Part shown: piece after piece, positions 9,101-18,382 of the stretch
How positions within the stretch are numbered: the first letter of the stretch is position 1
Layout of the letters: each line of letters begins with the position of its first letter
Program-made: the position numbers and the translations under genes
DNA from: Roseivirga seohaensis
GTDB taxonomy: Bacteria; Bacteroidota; Bacteroidia; Cytophagales; Cyclobacteriaceae
Reading direction: 5' to 3'
Length of the DNA stretch: 64,000 bases
Assembly (NCBI RefSeq): GCF_001592945.1
Contig: NZ_LRPB01000048.1
Span: 1 to 64,000 of the forward strand
Notes under the pieces: model-generated
Told to the model about the DNA's origin: nothing
What the model saw: only the letters and a program-made list of their open reading frames with translations
Database searches by the model: none

Positions 9101-10687
9101 TCAGACCCCTTGATTAGAGGCAACGGCACCATTAAAAACGGTGGTATAAAAATTAATTATTTAAACACCCAATATATGTTTGGTGGTGGAGTGAAGTTCG
9201 ACAAGAACCTTATTTCACTCTCCGAATTAGATTTCTTAGATATTAATGGAAACCCAGCTCAATTTGGTGGCGAAGTAAAACATAACTCTTTCCGCGATTT
9301 CACCCTTGACCTCTACGGAAACCTCGACAAGTTTCAAGTACTAAATACAACCATCGACAATGGCGACTTGTATTACGGTAACGCCTACGCCTCAGGAACA
9401 GTAAACCTTAGAGGGGCGGCCAGCAACCTAACCATTAATGCCGATGTTACCACAAGCCCGAACACCCAAATTTATATCCCAATAAGTGAAGGGGTTGATG
9501 ACACCTCTGTTGATTACATCAACTTTATTAACTTGACTGACACCACTCAAACCTATAACTCGAGCGGTGACGAGGTAGATAAAATGAAAATCGAAGGCCT
9601 AAAGCTCGATTTGAATATTAATGTTACACCAGACGCCTACACCGAAATCATCATTGACCCCAAAACGGGAGATATTATTAGAGGTCGAGGTAATGGCCAA
9701 CTTAGGTTGCAAATAGATACCCAAGGAGATTTTCAAATGACGGGAGGGCTAAATATTACCGAAGGGGCTTACAATTTCTCTTTGTACAACATTATTACCA
9801 AAGAGTTTGATATTGAACAGCCAAGCAGAATTACATGGTCTGGCGATCCTTATACGGGCATAATGGACATTAATGCCTCTTATTCGCAAAACACCTCTTT
9901 AGCCCCTATTTTAAAGCAAACCGGCTTTGACGATGAGAATTCTAACGTAGCCAACAGAAGGTACCCCACCAAGGTGCTTTTGCGACTGAACGGCCCTTTA
10001 CTCTCTCCTGAAATTGATTTTGATATTGATTTCTCGGAAGTGAATGCACAAGATTTTGAACTACAAACTGCCCTAAACGCTTTTAAAAACCGACTGGCCA
10101 GTGATGAGCAAGAGCTAACCAGACAAGTAGTAAATGTAATTGTGCTCAACAATTTTTCTGACAGTAATACCCTAAATATTGGTGGGCAAACGGCCTCGCA
10201 AAACGTGAGTCAACTTCTTTCCAATCAATTGAGTCAGTTAGTAGCTCAGTTAGATGAAAACCTAGAAATAGATTTCGATTTGGCCTCGTTAGACCAAAAT
10301 GCTTATAACACTTTCCAATTGCGATTATCATATACTTTTCTGAATGGCCGCTTGAGAGTAACACGCGAAGGCGGACTCACAAACCAAGTTGACGCAGACA
10401 GCTATGCTACAGACATTAATAGCATTGCTGGCGACTGGACGGCAGAGTATTTACTTACTTCTGATGGCCGTTATAAAGTAAAAGTTTATTCTAGAAGTAA
10501 TTACAACTTGGTAACCGCTGTCTCGGGCGGAACTACCCAAACCAGTGGTGCCAGTATTACTCAATCAAGCAGTTTTAATAGTTTAAGAGAGTTTTTCACT
10601 GGGGTGGATAGAAAGCGTAAAAAGAGACGAGAAGAAAATACCGCCAAAAAGGAAGAAGAAAATAATTCTGGCAACGGCTCGAACTAA
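6125..10687 (+). CDS. tamB: TamB / DUF490 translocation-assembly module protein
   Basis: This very large protein (1520 residues) has a basic N-terminus and one membrane anchor (about 20-40, WLCLSPIILLFIVIGLI), followed by long beta-rich repeats of AsmA/TamB type and a C-terminal DUF490 domain (about 1100-1480, including LNAFKNRLASDEQELTRQVV). Members span the periplasm and help outer-membrane protein insertion or phospholipid transport. The TTG start at 6125 is supported by GGAGG six bases upstream, by the lack of any nearby in-frame ATG, and by its position right before the anchor. The tail is Lys/Glu/Asn rich. The divergent tsaD-tamB arrangement is familiar in Bacteroidota. Exact function in this phylum is inferred. 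Confidence 0.9.
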   Translation: MTEKIKRSQVIKKRIVKSIIWLCLSPIILLFIVIGLIHLPPVQNYLADKAADYLTENTGYRSEIGYTNIRWFNSVTIDDLTVYDQHNEKMIDVREVVISFNLKELIGGKDILINEAWLNKASVNLRNEGESGLNIDNWVAKITDLTSSSNPDTTSLSVFSIDKVTLLNSEFSLSDSRKDSIADGFDYNHFTLKNLRTDIRNLESVGGDFEINVQFLTAEDQASGLKIDKLETIFQTSQKKMAFINLDLLMGKSHIKDSIIFNFEDPSAMSEFVTEVDINANFENSVLHSDELSFFVPEFKQYDQEIEISGRFQGKVNSFYSDDFAISFGEYSKLNGRLDIEGLPNINETIFDIDLDDSFLKATDLRQFINDRTFKISNKLGLVKLNGQYDGLINDFVADGEFRTALGYVKPNVQITLPESKLASYSGRLELQDFNVGILTEDSVFQKVNLNGSVEGEGFTLEQANFKLDAKVSKIGILGYEYVDITTNGTFAQSFFSGEIAVDDPNLIFKATGSVDLRNNKRLFKINGRLSRADLTAINLTEDELFVASDFNLDFEGVKLDSLLGNFHLTDTYLKYRSEDILVDSVFFSSQRSARNRSVRFNSDYFNINMDGQFEFSTLITELKNINGQYKLVFSSRSNEIPEYLKTNGRSPQAFDITYSAQLPNINPIIQLFDTAIYVGKNASLNGRFNNSNTEDFQLNAKIDSLIYSNISFLNNEIDVNASSLRDPDKVMALGYLYSQKQIYANTSETDALTLETVWDGKRIELRQNIEQTSSGNYAEIGAGIDFFENRTELRFQESNIIALDQTWNITEDNVVVFGKNNISIENLDIYNDTQSITLDGNISVSKDSTESMKIAFENVEVENLNTLTLKSYSGKVNGAINIQNLLYNPLIFGDISINEFKIDEFLVGDISGALLWNDFNRKFDINMIVDRLGKKIIQLEGDFYPTRTTNQLDLDLILNEANLNIGEPYIEDYFTKIGGTISGKLTVGGTVSDPLIRGNGTIKNGGIKINYLNTQYMFGGGVKFDKNLISLSELDFLDINGNPAQFGGEVKHNSFRDFTLDLYGNLDKFQVLNTTIDNGDLYYGNAYASGTVNLRGAASNLTINADVTTSPNTQIYIPISEGVDDTSVDYINFINLTDTTQTYNSSGDEVDKMKIEGLKLDLNINVTPDAYTEIIIDPKTGDIIRGRGNGQLRLQIDTQGDFQMTGGLNITEGAYNFSLYNIITKEFDIEQPSRITWSGDPYTGIMDINASYSQNTSLAPILKQTGFDDENSNVANRRYPTKVLLRLNGPLLSPEIDFDIDFSEVNAQDFELQTALNAFKNRLASDEQELTRQVVNVIVLNNFSDSNTLNIGGQTASQNVSQLLSNQLSQLVAQLDENLEIDFDLASLDQNAYNTFQLRLSYTFLNGRLRVTREGGLTNQVDADSYATDINSIAGDWTAEYLLTSDGRYKVKVYSRSNYNLVTAVSGGTTQTSGASITQSSSFNSLREFFTGVDRKRKKRREENTAKKEEENNSGNGSN

Positions 10688-10728
10688 TCACCTTCTGATC
10701 GGTTATTTTTCCAAATTCTAAGTTACTC

Positions 10729-12027
10729 ATGTCGAAAATCAATGTATTCTGGTTCAGAAGAGATCTACGTTTTGAAGACAATACAGCACTTTATTACGCC
10801 CTTAAAGAAAATCTTCCTCTACTCCCCATCTTTATTTTTGACAAAAACATACTTGATGACTTAGAAAACAAACAAGATGCAAGAGTAGAATTCATTCAGA
10901 ATACCATTACTGAAATGAATAGCAAATTAGGAGCAAAAGGAGCAAGACTAAAAACCTTCTACTCTACCCCTATTGACGCGTACAAGGCACTTACAGATCA
11001 GTATGAAATTGAGTCGGTTTACACGAATAGAGATTATGAGCCTTATGCCAAGGAAAGAGATAAAGAGATAGAATCCTTCTTAAAAGAAAGAGGAATCGGT
11101 TTTTTCACATTTAAAGACCATGTAATTTTCGAGAAAGAAGAAATTGTATCTGGAAGCGGTACATTCTACAAAGTTTTCACCCCTTACAGTAAGGCCTGGT
11201 TAGAAAAATACACAACGAACAAACCAACCATATTACCCAATGGCCTGAACTCCGATAATTGGTTCTCTACTGAGCAAGCAGAAATCCATTCGTTAAAAGA
11301 AATGGGTTTTCAGAAAACTGAAATTAATATACCCTCAAACAGCCTGAAAGAAGAACTGATAAAAAAATATGATGAGTTAAGAGACTTTCCAGCCCAAGAT
11401 GCCACTTCGCGTTTAGGTATTCATTTAAGGTTTGGCACCATAAGTATTAGGCAATTGGCACAAAAAGCCGAAAGCATTAACAAAACCTTTCTTAACGAAC
11501 TGATCTGGAGAGATTTTTATGCAATGATCTTAGCCAATAATCCCCACGTGGTGAATAATGCATTTAAGCCCCAATACGACCATATTCCTTGGTTGCAAGA
11601 TGAAGAAGGTTTTGAAAAATGGTGTGCCGGAAACACAGGTTACCCCATTGTTGACGCTGGCATGAGGCAACTGAACCACACGGGATTTATGCATAACAGA
11701 GTAAGAATGATTGTAGCGAGTTTTCTTACTAAACACCTACTGATAGATTGGCGCTGGGGCGAAGCCTATTTTGCTGAAAAATTGCTCGATTTTGATCTGG
11801 CCTCAAACAATGGCGGCTGGCAATGGGCGGCAGGAACAGGTACCGATGCTCAACCCTATTTCCGTATTTTCAACCCCGAATCACAAACCAAAAAATTCGA
11901 CCCAGAATTAAAGTACATTAAAAAATGGGTGCCCGAATTTGGCACTTCAAAGTATCCAAAACCAATGATTGACCATAAGTTTGCCCGACAAAGAGCACTT
12001 GACACTTACAAAGCGGCACTTGCTTAA
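10729..12027 (+). CDS. Cryptochrome / deoxyribodipyrimidine photolyase family protein
   Basis: The protein has 432 residues with both domains of the family. The N-terminal Rossmann-like antenna domain starts MSKINVFWFRRDLRFEDNTA, and the C-terminal FAD-binding domain contains FLNELIWRDFYAMIL, WCAGNTGYPIVDAGMRQLN and LDFDLASNNGGWQWAAGTG. The conserved Asn and Trp residues around the flavin look intact, so it should bind FAD and either repair cyclobutane pyrimidine dimers with blue light or act as a cryptochrome-like sensor; the two cannot be separated by reading alone. It stands alone between tamB and a response regulator, with a terminator right after it. Confidence 0.9.
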   Translation: MSKINVFWFRRDLRFEDNTALYYALKENLPLLPIFIFDKNILDDLENKQDARVEFIQNTITEMNSKLGAKGARLKTFYSTPIDAYKALTDQYEIESVYTNRDYEPYAKERDKEIESFLKERGIGFFTFKDHVIFEKEEIVSGSGTFYKVFTPYSKAWLEKYTTNKPTILPNGLNSDNWFSTEQAEIHSLKEMGFQKTEINIPSNSLKEELIKKYDELRDFPAQDATSRLGIHLRFGTISIRQLAQKAESINKTFLNELIWRDFYAMILANNPHVVNNAFKPQYDHIPWLQDEEGFEKWCAGNTGYPIVDAGMRQLNHTGFMHNRVRMIVASFLTKHLLIDWRWGEAYFAEKLLDFDLASNNGGWQWAAGTGTDAQPYFRIFNPESQTKKFDPELKYIKKWVPEFGTSKYPKPMIDHKFARQRALDTYKAALA

Positions 12028-12041
12028 AATCAGTATTTACT

Positions 12042-12065
12042 AAACCTATTCTAGGTGCTTTTTTT
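12042..12065 (+). terminator. Terminator after the photolyase gene
   Basis: ACCTA-TTC-TAGGT (12044-12056) is a five-pair hairpin followed by GCTTTTTTT. It lies about 15 bases after the stop codon. The stem is short, so efficiency is uncertain. Confidence 0.55.
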
Positions 12066-12114
12066 AGGCCTATTTAATTAATATCTTCGCGATGCTCGTC
12101 AGCCAAGCTTTTTA

Positions 12115-13482
12115 ATGGAATATATACCAGAACCAGTTAAGATTTTTATTGTAGAAGATGACCCAGTCTATCAGAAGATGCTTAGGTACATCGCTGAGTT
12201 AAATCCAGACCATGTGGTTAAAGTGTTTTCTAATGGAAAAGATTGTATTGCTCACTTGAATGAGAATCCTTCAGTAGTGACCCTTGACTACTCGCTACCC
12301 GACATAACAGGAAGCGAAGTTTTAAAAGCCATTAAAAGGAATAATCCCGAAACAAACGTAATTGTAGTATCTTCTCAAGAAGACATTAATACGGCTGTTG
12401 GTTTGTTAAAAGTAGGCGCCTATGATTACATTACTAAAGACGAGGAAACCAAGGATAGGCTACTGAATGCAATTAATAATGCTAAGAAAAACGCATCATT
12501 AAAGGAAGAAATCATTCAGCTTCGCGAAGAAATTGGTGAAAAATACGAATTTGAAAAAAGTATTATTGGTGAAAGTAAGGCCATTCAAAACGTATTCAAG
12601 CTTTTAGCCAAAGCCATAAAAACCAACATTACCGTTTCTATTACTGGTGAAACAGGAACAGGAAAAGAAGTAATTGCAAAAGCCATTCATTACAATTCTG
12701 CCCGAAAAGGAAAACCTTTTGTAGCTGTGAACATTGCCGCTATTCCAGATAATCTTATTGAAAGCGAATTATTTGGCCACGAAAAAGGTGCATTTACAGG
12801 TGCTATGGCACGAAGAAAAGGGAAATTTGAAGAGGCAGATGGTGGCACTATTTTCTTAGATGAAATTGGTGAAATGGACATTAACCTTCAGGCCAAACTA
12901 CTGAGGGTTATTCAAGAAAGAGAACTGAACCGTATTGGCGGAAATGAGTCTGTAAAATTTGATGTTAGAATTTTAGTTGCCACCCATAAAAACCTAGCAG
13001 AAGAAGTTAAAAACGGCACTTTCAGAGAAGATTTGTATTATAGGTTATTAGGTATTCCAATCGAACTTCCACCGCTAAGAGACAGAGATAAAGACATCAT
13101 ACTCATTGCCAAACACTTATTAAATAACTTTGCCAAAGAAAACAGTTTAGGTAAAATTAGTCTAAGCCGAGGAGCTCAAACCAAGCTTTTAAAATACGGT
13201 TATCCTGGCAATGTAAGGGAGCTAAAATCTATAATTGAATTGGCTGCCGTAATGTGCGAAAACAATCAAATTGAGGAAGAAGACATTACCTTTAACTCAT
13301 TAGCGAAAGAAGGCCAGTTCTTAATGGATGAAATGACCTTGAAAGAATATACCTTTAAAATTATTAGACACTTTTTGGACAAGCATGACAACAACGTGCT
13401 TTTAGTGGCCAGCAAACTCGATATAGGTAAGTCTAGTATTTATAGGTATTTAAAAGAAATGGAAGAAGAAGAAGGTATTTAG
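12115..13482 (+). CDS. Sigma-54-dependent response regulator (NtrC family)
   Basis: The protein has 455 residues in three domains. A receiver domain (about 8-120) has the acidic pair EDD near residue 14 and phospho-acceptor Asp58 in VVTLDYSLPD. An AAA+ domain (about 148-380) has Walker A GETGTGKE near 178, the sigma-54 loop GAFTGA at about 225-230, Walker B GGTIFLDEIGEM and the R-finger region. A Fis-type helix-turn-helix ends the protein (about 410-455, VASKLDIGKSSIYRYLKEM). All catalytic parts for activating sigma-54 RNA polymerase are present. No histidine kinase is adjacent; the partner is unknown. It converges on a single-domain receiver gene eight bases away. Confidence 0.95.
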   Translation: MEYIPEPVKIFIVEDDPVYQKMLRYIAELNPDHVVKVFSNGKDCIAHLNENPSVVTLDYSLPDITGSEVLKAIKRNNPETNVIVVSSQEDINTAVGLLKVGAYDYITKDEETKDRLLNAINNAKKNASLKEEIIQLREEIGEKYEFEKSIIGESKAIQNVFKLLAKAIKTNITVSITGETGTGKEVIAKAIHYNSARKGKPFVAVNIAAIPDNLIESELFGHEKGAFTGAMARRKGKFEEADGGTIFLDEIGEMDINLQAKLLRVIQERELNRIGGNESVKFDVRILVATHKNLAEEVKNGTFREDLYYRLLGIPIELPPLRDRDKDIILIAKHLLNNFAKENSLGKISLSRGAQTKLLKYGYPGNVRELKSIIELAAVMCENNQIEEEDITFNSLAKEGQFLMDEMTLKEYTFKIIRHFLDKHDNNVLLVASKLDIGKSSIYRYLKEMEEEEGI

Positions 13483-13489
13483 TTTGCCT

Positions 13490-13855
13490 TTACACCTCAT
13501 TCAGCATTCTCGACACAATACTTTTTAACGAAGAAAGCTCAACTGATTTTTGGAAGTAAGGGCAGTCGCATTTGATTTTTTTCCGTACTTGTGCTTCATC
13601 TAAACTTGAAGTAACCAAAATTGGTATATCACGAAACCTATCATCATTTCGAGCTCTCGCAATAAATTGAAAACCATCCATTTTAGGCATTTCTAAATCC
13701 GTTATAATCAAATCCGCATTATTGCCTTTTTCCAACCAAGCTAAGCCTTCTAGCCCATTTTCATAAATCGACAAATCGTATTCTGTAGAAAGATAATGCG
13801 TCAAGAGAAACCTTGTAGCTGAGTCATCCTCTAGAATTAATATACTTTTCTTCAT
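13490..13855 (-). CDS. Single-domain response regulator (receiver)
   Basis: This 121-residue CheY-like protein consists only of a receiver domain. It has the acidic pocket EDD at 9-11, phospho-acceptor Asp53 in LIITDLEMPKMDG, the signal-relay Thr/Ser in ILVTSSLDE and a conserved Lys near the end (YFQKSV). With no output domain it must act by protein contact, for example in a phosphorelay or motility system. It is transcribed toward the sigma-54 regulator; whether the two work together is unknown. Confidence 0.88.
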   Translation of the reverse strand: MKKSILILEDDSATRFLLTHYLSTEYDLSIYENGLEGLAWLEKGNNADLIITDLEMPKMDGFQFIARARNDDRFRDIPILVTSSLDEAQVRKKIKCDCPYFQKSVELSSLKSIVSRMLNEV

Positions 13856-14150
13856 AGCACCACTAACTTTCGTTCTAAAGTCGTGCCTAAAAAGCCCAAA
13901 GTGCTTAAAATAGTTAAATGAATAGATTTGAATCGTATATCAAATTTTGTTAAGTGCTTAGCGTTCCCAATTCGGGATTCTAATTCCCAATTACTGGCTA
14001 AACTTCAATAATTACCTCTTATAAAAAGCCAAACCTCAAGTGTTTCTTTTTTAGTTATTTTTCCATGTTCAAACTAAGCAAAGTAAAACACTATGCTTAG
14101 CTTACATTGCCTTTGAAAAAATGAAAGTCGACAATCAAATATCAATTACC
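13856..14150. other. Intergenic region between divergent genes
   Basis: This 295-bp AT-rich gap lies between the receiver gene (minus) and the S9 peptidase (plus) and must hold promoters for both. I see no full TTTG-N19-TAnnTTTG match on either strand. A weak inverted repeat around CCCAATTCGGGATTCTAATTCCC (in about 13966-13992) has no T-run and I cannot assign it. Confidence 0.4.
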
Positions 14151-16535
14151 ATGAAGAAATTTTTACTCACGATTAGCTTTTTAATCGTATCAGGCTTCTT
14201 AGGTTTTGCCCAACAAAAGCCACTTTCTCAACTTACTGTTGAAGAGTTAATGCAAGAGCCCGACCAGTTTGTGGGTATTTTGCCCTCAAGGCCTCAGTGG
14301 TCTAAAGACAGCAAAACCCTCTTTTTTATGTGGAACCCAAGTGGAGAGGGATTTCCTAGTTATCATAAAGTAGGCTTAGATGGCAACAATCCACAAGAAG
14401 TGGAAGATATCAGCGAAGGTTTCCCTTCAAACTACCAGTACAATAAAGACCGTTCAAAAATAGTTTTCGAACGCTCTGGCGACATCTACACAATGGATGT
14501 AAAAACCATGACTGAAACGAAAATCATTTCTACAGTAGCCAGAGAGTCTAACCCTTCTTTCCATAGTGATGAATCTGTAATCACCTTTATTTCAGACAAC
14601 AATTTATTTTCGATTGACACTAAGTCAGGTTTAATCAAACAATTGACGAATATTAAAATAACAGAAGATGATGAAGATAGACCTAACCGTCCTTCAACCT
14701 CTAGAAATGGCAACAGAGACCAAGACAAATGGATTTCTGATGACCAACAGACTACTTCTGAAATTTTAAGAGAGCAAAGAAATAGACCAAGACGTTTTTC
14801 CGCTGCGGGGCAAAGGTTCTTCCAGCAAAGCCAAGGCGAAGGAAGAATGTCACAAATTGAACTAGACAACGTAAGTGGACTACAACTTTCGCCTGATGGG
14901 AAATATGTGAGTTTCAGCGTTTGGGTTGCAGCTGAAAACCCAGCAAAAAACACAATTGTACCTAACTATGTAACCAGCAGTGGTTACACTACTGATATTA
15001 ATGCAAGACCTAAAGTTGGCGGAGACCAATCTTACAGAGAAATTGGTATTTATAATATAGAAGCTGACAGTTTTTACATTTTAGATACTAAGCAATTACC
15101 AGGTATTTCAGACCTACCAGATTATGTGGAAGATTATCCTGATAAAAGCTTTTCTAAAGAACCTAGAAAAGTATCGGCTAGCAATATTGTATGGTCAAAT
15201 GATGGTAAATATACTGTTGTACAATTCTCATCATTAGACAATAAAGACCTTTGGATCATGAGATTGCTTCCGTCTTCAGGTGATTTAATCCCTGTAGATC
15301 GTCAACGCGATGAAGCTTGGATTGCAGGCCCTGGAATTGGAAGAGGAATGAACTTCTTGCCAGATAATAAAACTATATATTATCAGTCAGAAAAGTCTGG
15401 TTATTCTCACCTCTATACACACGATCTGTCGACTGGTGTAGTAAAACAGCTTACTTCTGGCAACTACGAAGTGTATGATCCTCAGCTTTCTAATGATGGA
15501 AAAACTTGGTATTTCACTGCAAACATGAAGCACCCAGGCATTCGTCATTTCTATTCGATGCCGCTTAAAGGCGGAAAACCAACTCAGATCACTTCAGAAG
15601 ACGGACATAATGATGTAACGCTTTCTCCTGATGAGAAATACTTGGCCATTCTTTATTCCTACACCAACCGCCCTACCGAATTATTTATTCAACCTAACAA
15701 GCCAGGCGCAGCTAAAAAGAAGGTAACAGAGAGTTTGCAAGCGGGTTTCAAACAATACAATTGGTATCAACCAGAAGTAATTACCTTCAAAGCCCAAGAT
15801 GGCGAAATGGTACACGCAAGAGTTTACAAGCCTGAAAACCCAAATGGAGCGGGTGTAATTTTTGTTCACGGAGCTGGTTATTTGCAAAACGCACATTACG
15901 GATGGAGTAGCTATTTAAGAGAATACATGTTCAATAACATGCTAATGGCAAAAGGTTATACTGTATTAGATATTGATTATCGCGGTAGTGCTGGTTACGG
16001 AAGAGATTGGAGAACTGGAATTTACCGACATATGGGCGGAAAAGACCTTTCAGACAATATTGATGGAGCCAAGCTATTGGTAAGTGAATATGGTGTTGAT
16101 CCGGGTAAAATAGGAATGTATGGTGGGTCTTATGGTGGTTTCATTACGTTGTTTGCTATGTTCAATCACCCAGATGTAATCACTTCAGGCGCTGCATTAA
16201 GATCAGTTACCGATTGGGCTCATTATAACCACGGATACACTTCTAACATTTTGAATACTCCAATTGAAGACCCAATTGCCTACAAAAGAAGTTCGCCTAT
16301 TTACTTTGCAGAAGGTTTACAAGGCAACTTGTTGATTGCTCATGGTATGGTAGATACCAATGTTCATTTCCAAGATGTAGTGAGACTGGCACAAAGGCTT
16401 ATTGAACTAGGTAAAGACAACTGGGAAATGGCACTTTATCCTGTAGAAAATCATGGTTTCACTACCCCTAGTAGCTGGACAGACGAATACAAAAGGATTT
16501 TCAAGTTGTTTGAAACAACCATAGGCAAGAAATAA
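14151..16535 (+). CDS. Secreted S9 family prolyl oligopeptidase-like peptidase
   Basis: The start at 14151 is chosen because MKKFLLTISFLIVSGFLGFA is a clear signal peptide; an in-frame ATG 30 bases upstream adds only a polar stretch. The mature protein has an N-terminal beta-propeller of WD40-like/TolB-like blades (for example LSPDGKYVSFSVW) and a C-terminal alpha/beta hydrolase domain. The triad is Ser about 660 in MYGGSYGGF, Asp in HGMVDTNVHFQD and His in VENHGF. It should be an exported serine peptidase taking short peptides, in the DPP/acylaminoacyl peptidase group. The gamma-glutamyltransferase gene starts six bases after it, so the two likely form an operon for extracellular peptide and glutathione use. 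Confidence 0.92.
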   Translation: MKKFLLTISFLIVSGFLGFAQQKPLSQLTVEELMQEPDQFVGILPSRPQWSKDSKTLFFMWNPSGEGFPSYHKVGLDGNNPQEVEDISEGFPSNYQYNKDRSKIVFERSGDIYTMDVKTMTETKIISTVARESNPSFHSDESVITFISDNNLFSIDTKSGLIKQLTNIKITEDDEDRPNRPSTSRNGNRDQDKWISDDQQTTSEILREQRNRPRRFSAAGQRFFQQSQGEGRMSQIELDNVSGLQLSPDGKYVSFSVWVAAENPAKNTIVPNYVTSSGYTTDINARPKVGGDQSYREIGIYNIEADSFYILDTKQLPGISDLPDYVEDYPDKSFSKEPRKVSASNIVWSNDGKYTVVQFSSLDNKDLWIMRLLPSSGDLIPVDRQRDEAWIAGPGIGRGMNFLPDNKTIYYQSEKSGYSHLYTHDLSTGVVKQLTSGNYEVYDPQLSNDGKTWYFTANMKHPGIRHFYSMPLKGGKPTQITSEDGHNDVTLSPDEKYLAILYSYTNRPTELFIQPNKPGAAKKKVTESLQAGFKQYNWYQPEVITFKAQDGEMVHARVYKPENPNGAGVIFVHGAGYLQNAHYGWSSYLREYMFNNMLMAKGYTVLDIDYRGSAGYGRDWRTGIYRHMGGKDLSDNIDGAKLLVSEYGVDPGKIGMYGGSYGGFITLFAMFNHPDVITSGAALRSVTDWAHYNHGYTSNILNTPIEDPIAYKRSSPIYFAEGLQGNLLIAHGMVDTNVHFQDVVRLAQRLIELGKDNWEMALYPVENHGFTTPSSWTDEYKRIFKLFETTIGKK

Positions 16536-16541
16536 CCTCAA

Positions 16542-18248
16542 ATGAAAAAACTTATAACAGCGATTTTGGTACTGGCCCTTGTGGCCTGCCAAAATCAAGA
16601 ACCCATTGACGATCCAAACATTGCCAGAGGCCTTATTGCTGCTAAAGCTATGGTGGTTTCTGCACACCCAATTGCTTCAAATGTTGGGAAGGAAATTATG
16701 CAAAAAGGCGGAAACGCAGTAGATGCAGCAGTAGCCGTTCAGTTTGCTTTGGCTGTTGTATATCCTGGCGCTGGAAATATTGGAGGCGGTGGTTTCATGG
16801 TCACTCGTATGGCCGATGGCACAGCCAGTACGCTCGACTTCCGTGAAAAAGCACCAAATGCAGGTGGACGTGACATGTACCTTGACGACAACGGAGATGT
16901 TATTTCTAGTTTGAGTACACGCGGCCATTTGGCTGCTGGGGTTCCTGGTTCTGTAGCTGGAATGGTAGAAGCCCATAAAAAATATGGAAAATTAGATTGG
17001 GCCGATCTGGTTCAACCTGCCATCGATATTGCTTCAAAAGGATGGGTACTTACCGCTAGGGAAGCTTCTGGCCTGAACAGCAACCGTAAGTCTTTTATGG
17101 AGTTCAATACGGTTATGCCCGATTTCTTTTTGGCTGAAGAAGGCAAAGAATGGAAAGAAGGCGACTTAGTGAAAATTCCAGAACTGGCAAAAACCCTAGA
17201 AAGAATTCGCGACAAGGGTCGTGACGGGTTCTATAAAGGCGAAACTGCCGATTTAATTGTAGCCGAAATGAAAAGGGGCAACGGTATTATTTCACATGAA
17301 GATTTAGAACAATACCAGGCCGTTTGGCGCACTCCTATTCAAGGTAATTATGGCGAATACGAGTTTATTTCCATGCCACCTCCATCAAGTGGAGGAATTG
17401 CATTAGCCCAACTTTTCGGAACCATGGAAAACTACAAACTGAGCGATATGGATTTCCATAGCACCGAAGCAGTTCATTTAATCGTTGAGGCCGAAAGAAG
17501 AGCTTATGCCGATCGTGCCGCACATTTGGGTGACCCTGACTTCTATGATGTTCCCTTAAAAGGTCTTCAAGACCAAGATTATATTAAGGACAGAATGAAG
17601 AGTTTTGACCCTAACAAAGCAACACCAAGTAGCGAAGTGAGTGCAGGTCAGCCTGCTCCTAATGAAAGTATGGAAACTACTCATTTTTCAATTGTAGACC
17701 CACAAGGTAATGCCGTATCGATTACTACCACACTCAATGGTGGTATGGGTTCTAAAGTATTTGTGGGTGGCGCAGGCTTTCTGTTAAACAATGAAATGGA
17801 TGATTTTAGTGTAAAACCAGGCGTTCCCAATATGTATGGTTTAGTAGGTGGCGAGGCTAATGCTATTGCTCCTGGTAAAAGAATGCTAAGTTCTATGACC
17901 CCCACCATCGTTTCTAAAGATGGAAAGCTCTTTATGGTGGTAGGAACACCAGGTGGTTCAACCATTATCACTTCAGTTTTTCAAACCATTATTAATGTTG
18001 TTGATTTTGGAATGGGAATGCAAGAAGCAGTTACCGCTCCTCGTTTCCACCATCAGTGGTTGCCAGATCAAATCACTTATGAGCGTGATGGACTAAGTGC
18101 TGAAGTAATTCAAGCCTTAGAAGCCAAAGGTCATAAATTCAGAACTACGGGAGGAATTGGTCGTGTAGACGCTATTTTGGTAATGCCAAACGGTAAATTA
18201 GAAGCTGGAGCAGACCCACGTGGTGACGATGCCGCTTCGGGTTTTTAA
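16542..18248 (+). CDS. ggt: Gamma-glutamyltransferase, lipoprotein
   Basis: The 568-residue protein has a lipoprotein signal ([11 protein letters not shown], Cys16 lipidated), so it is anchored in an envelope membrane. It is a complete Ntn-hydrolase of the GGT family: the precursor cleaves itself before the catalytic Thr at about 380 ([16 protein letters not shown]), and [28 protein letters not shown]-like and GTPGGSTI substrate-pocket motifs are present. It hydrolyses or transfers the gamma-glutamyl group of glutathione and related compounds. It follows the S9 peptidase by six bases and is followed by a hairpin terminator, suggesting a two-gene operon. Confidence 0.94.
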   Translation: MKKLITAILVLALVACQNQEPIDDPNIARGLIAAKAMVVSAHPIASNVGKEIMQKGGNAVDAAVAVQFALAVVYPGAGNIGGGGFMVTRMADGTASTLDFREKAPNAGGRDMYLDDNGDVISSLSTRGHLAAGVPGSVAGMVEAHKKYGKLDWADLVQPAIDIASKGWVLTAREASGLNSNRKSFMEFNTVMPDFFLAEEGKEWKEGDLVKIPELAKTLERIRDKGRDGFYKGETADLIVAEMKRGNGIISHEDLEQYQAVWRTPIQGNYGEYEFISMPPPSSGGIALAQLFGTMENYKLSDMDFHSTEAVHLIVEAERRAYADRAAHLGDPDFYDVPLKGLQDQDYIKDRMKSFDPNKATPSSEVSAGQPAPNESMETTHFSIVDPQGNAVSITTTLNGGMGSKVFVGGAGFLLNNEMDDFSVKPGVPNMYGLVGGEANAIAPGKRMLSSMTPTIVSKDGKLFMVVGTPGGSTIITSVFQTIINVVDFGMGMQEAVTAPRFHHQWLPDQITYERDGLSAEVIQALEAKGHKFRTTGGIGRVDAILVMPNGKLEAGADPRGDDAASGF

Positions 18249-18294
18249 GAGTAAAAAGAAGAGCTACAAGGATTTAACCTTTCTTAAACCCATT

Positions 18295-18360
18295 TAGCCT
18301 GTAATTGACTCCATTTATCAATCGATAATTTTTAGAGACCAATTACAGGCTATTTTTATT
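18295..18360 (+). terminator. Long-stem hairpin after ggt
   Basis: TAGCCTGTAATTG (18295-18307) and CAATTACAGGCTA (18340-18352) pair perfectly over 13 bp around a 32-nt loop, followed by TTTTTATTTTAT. It probably ends the S9 peptidase-ggt transcript. The loop is unusually large for an intrinsic terminator. Confidence 0.65.
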
Positions 18361-18382
18361 TTATAACTTTAAAATAAAATCC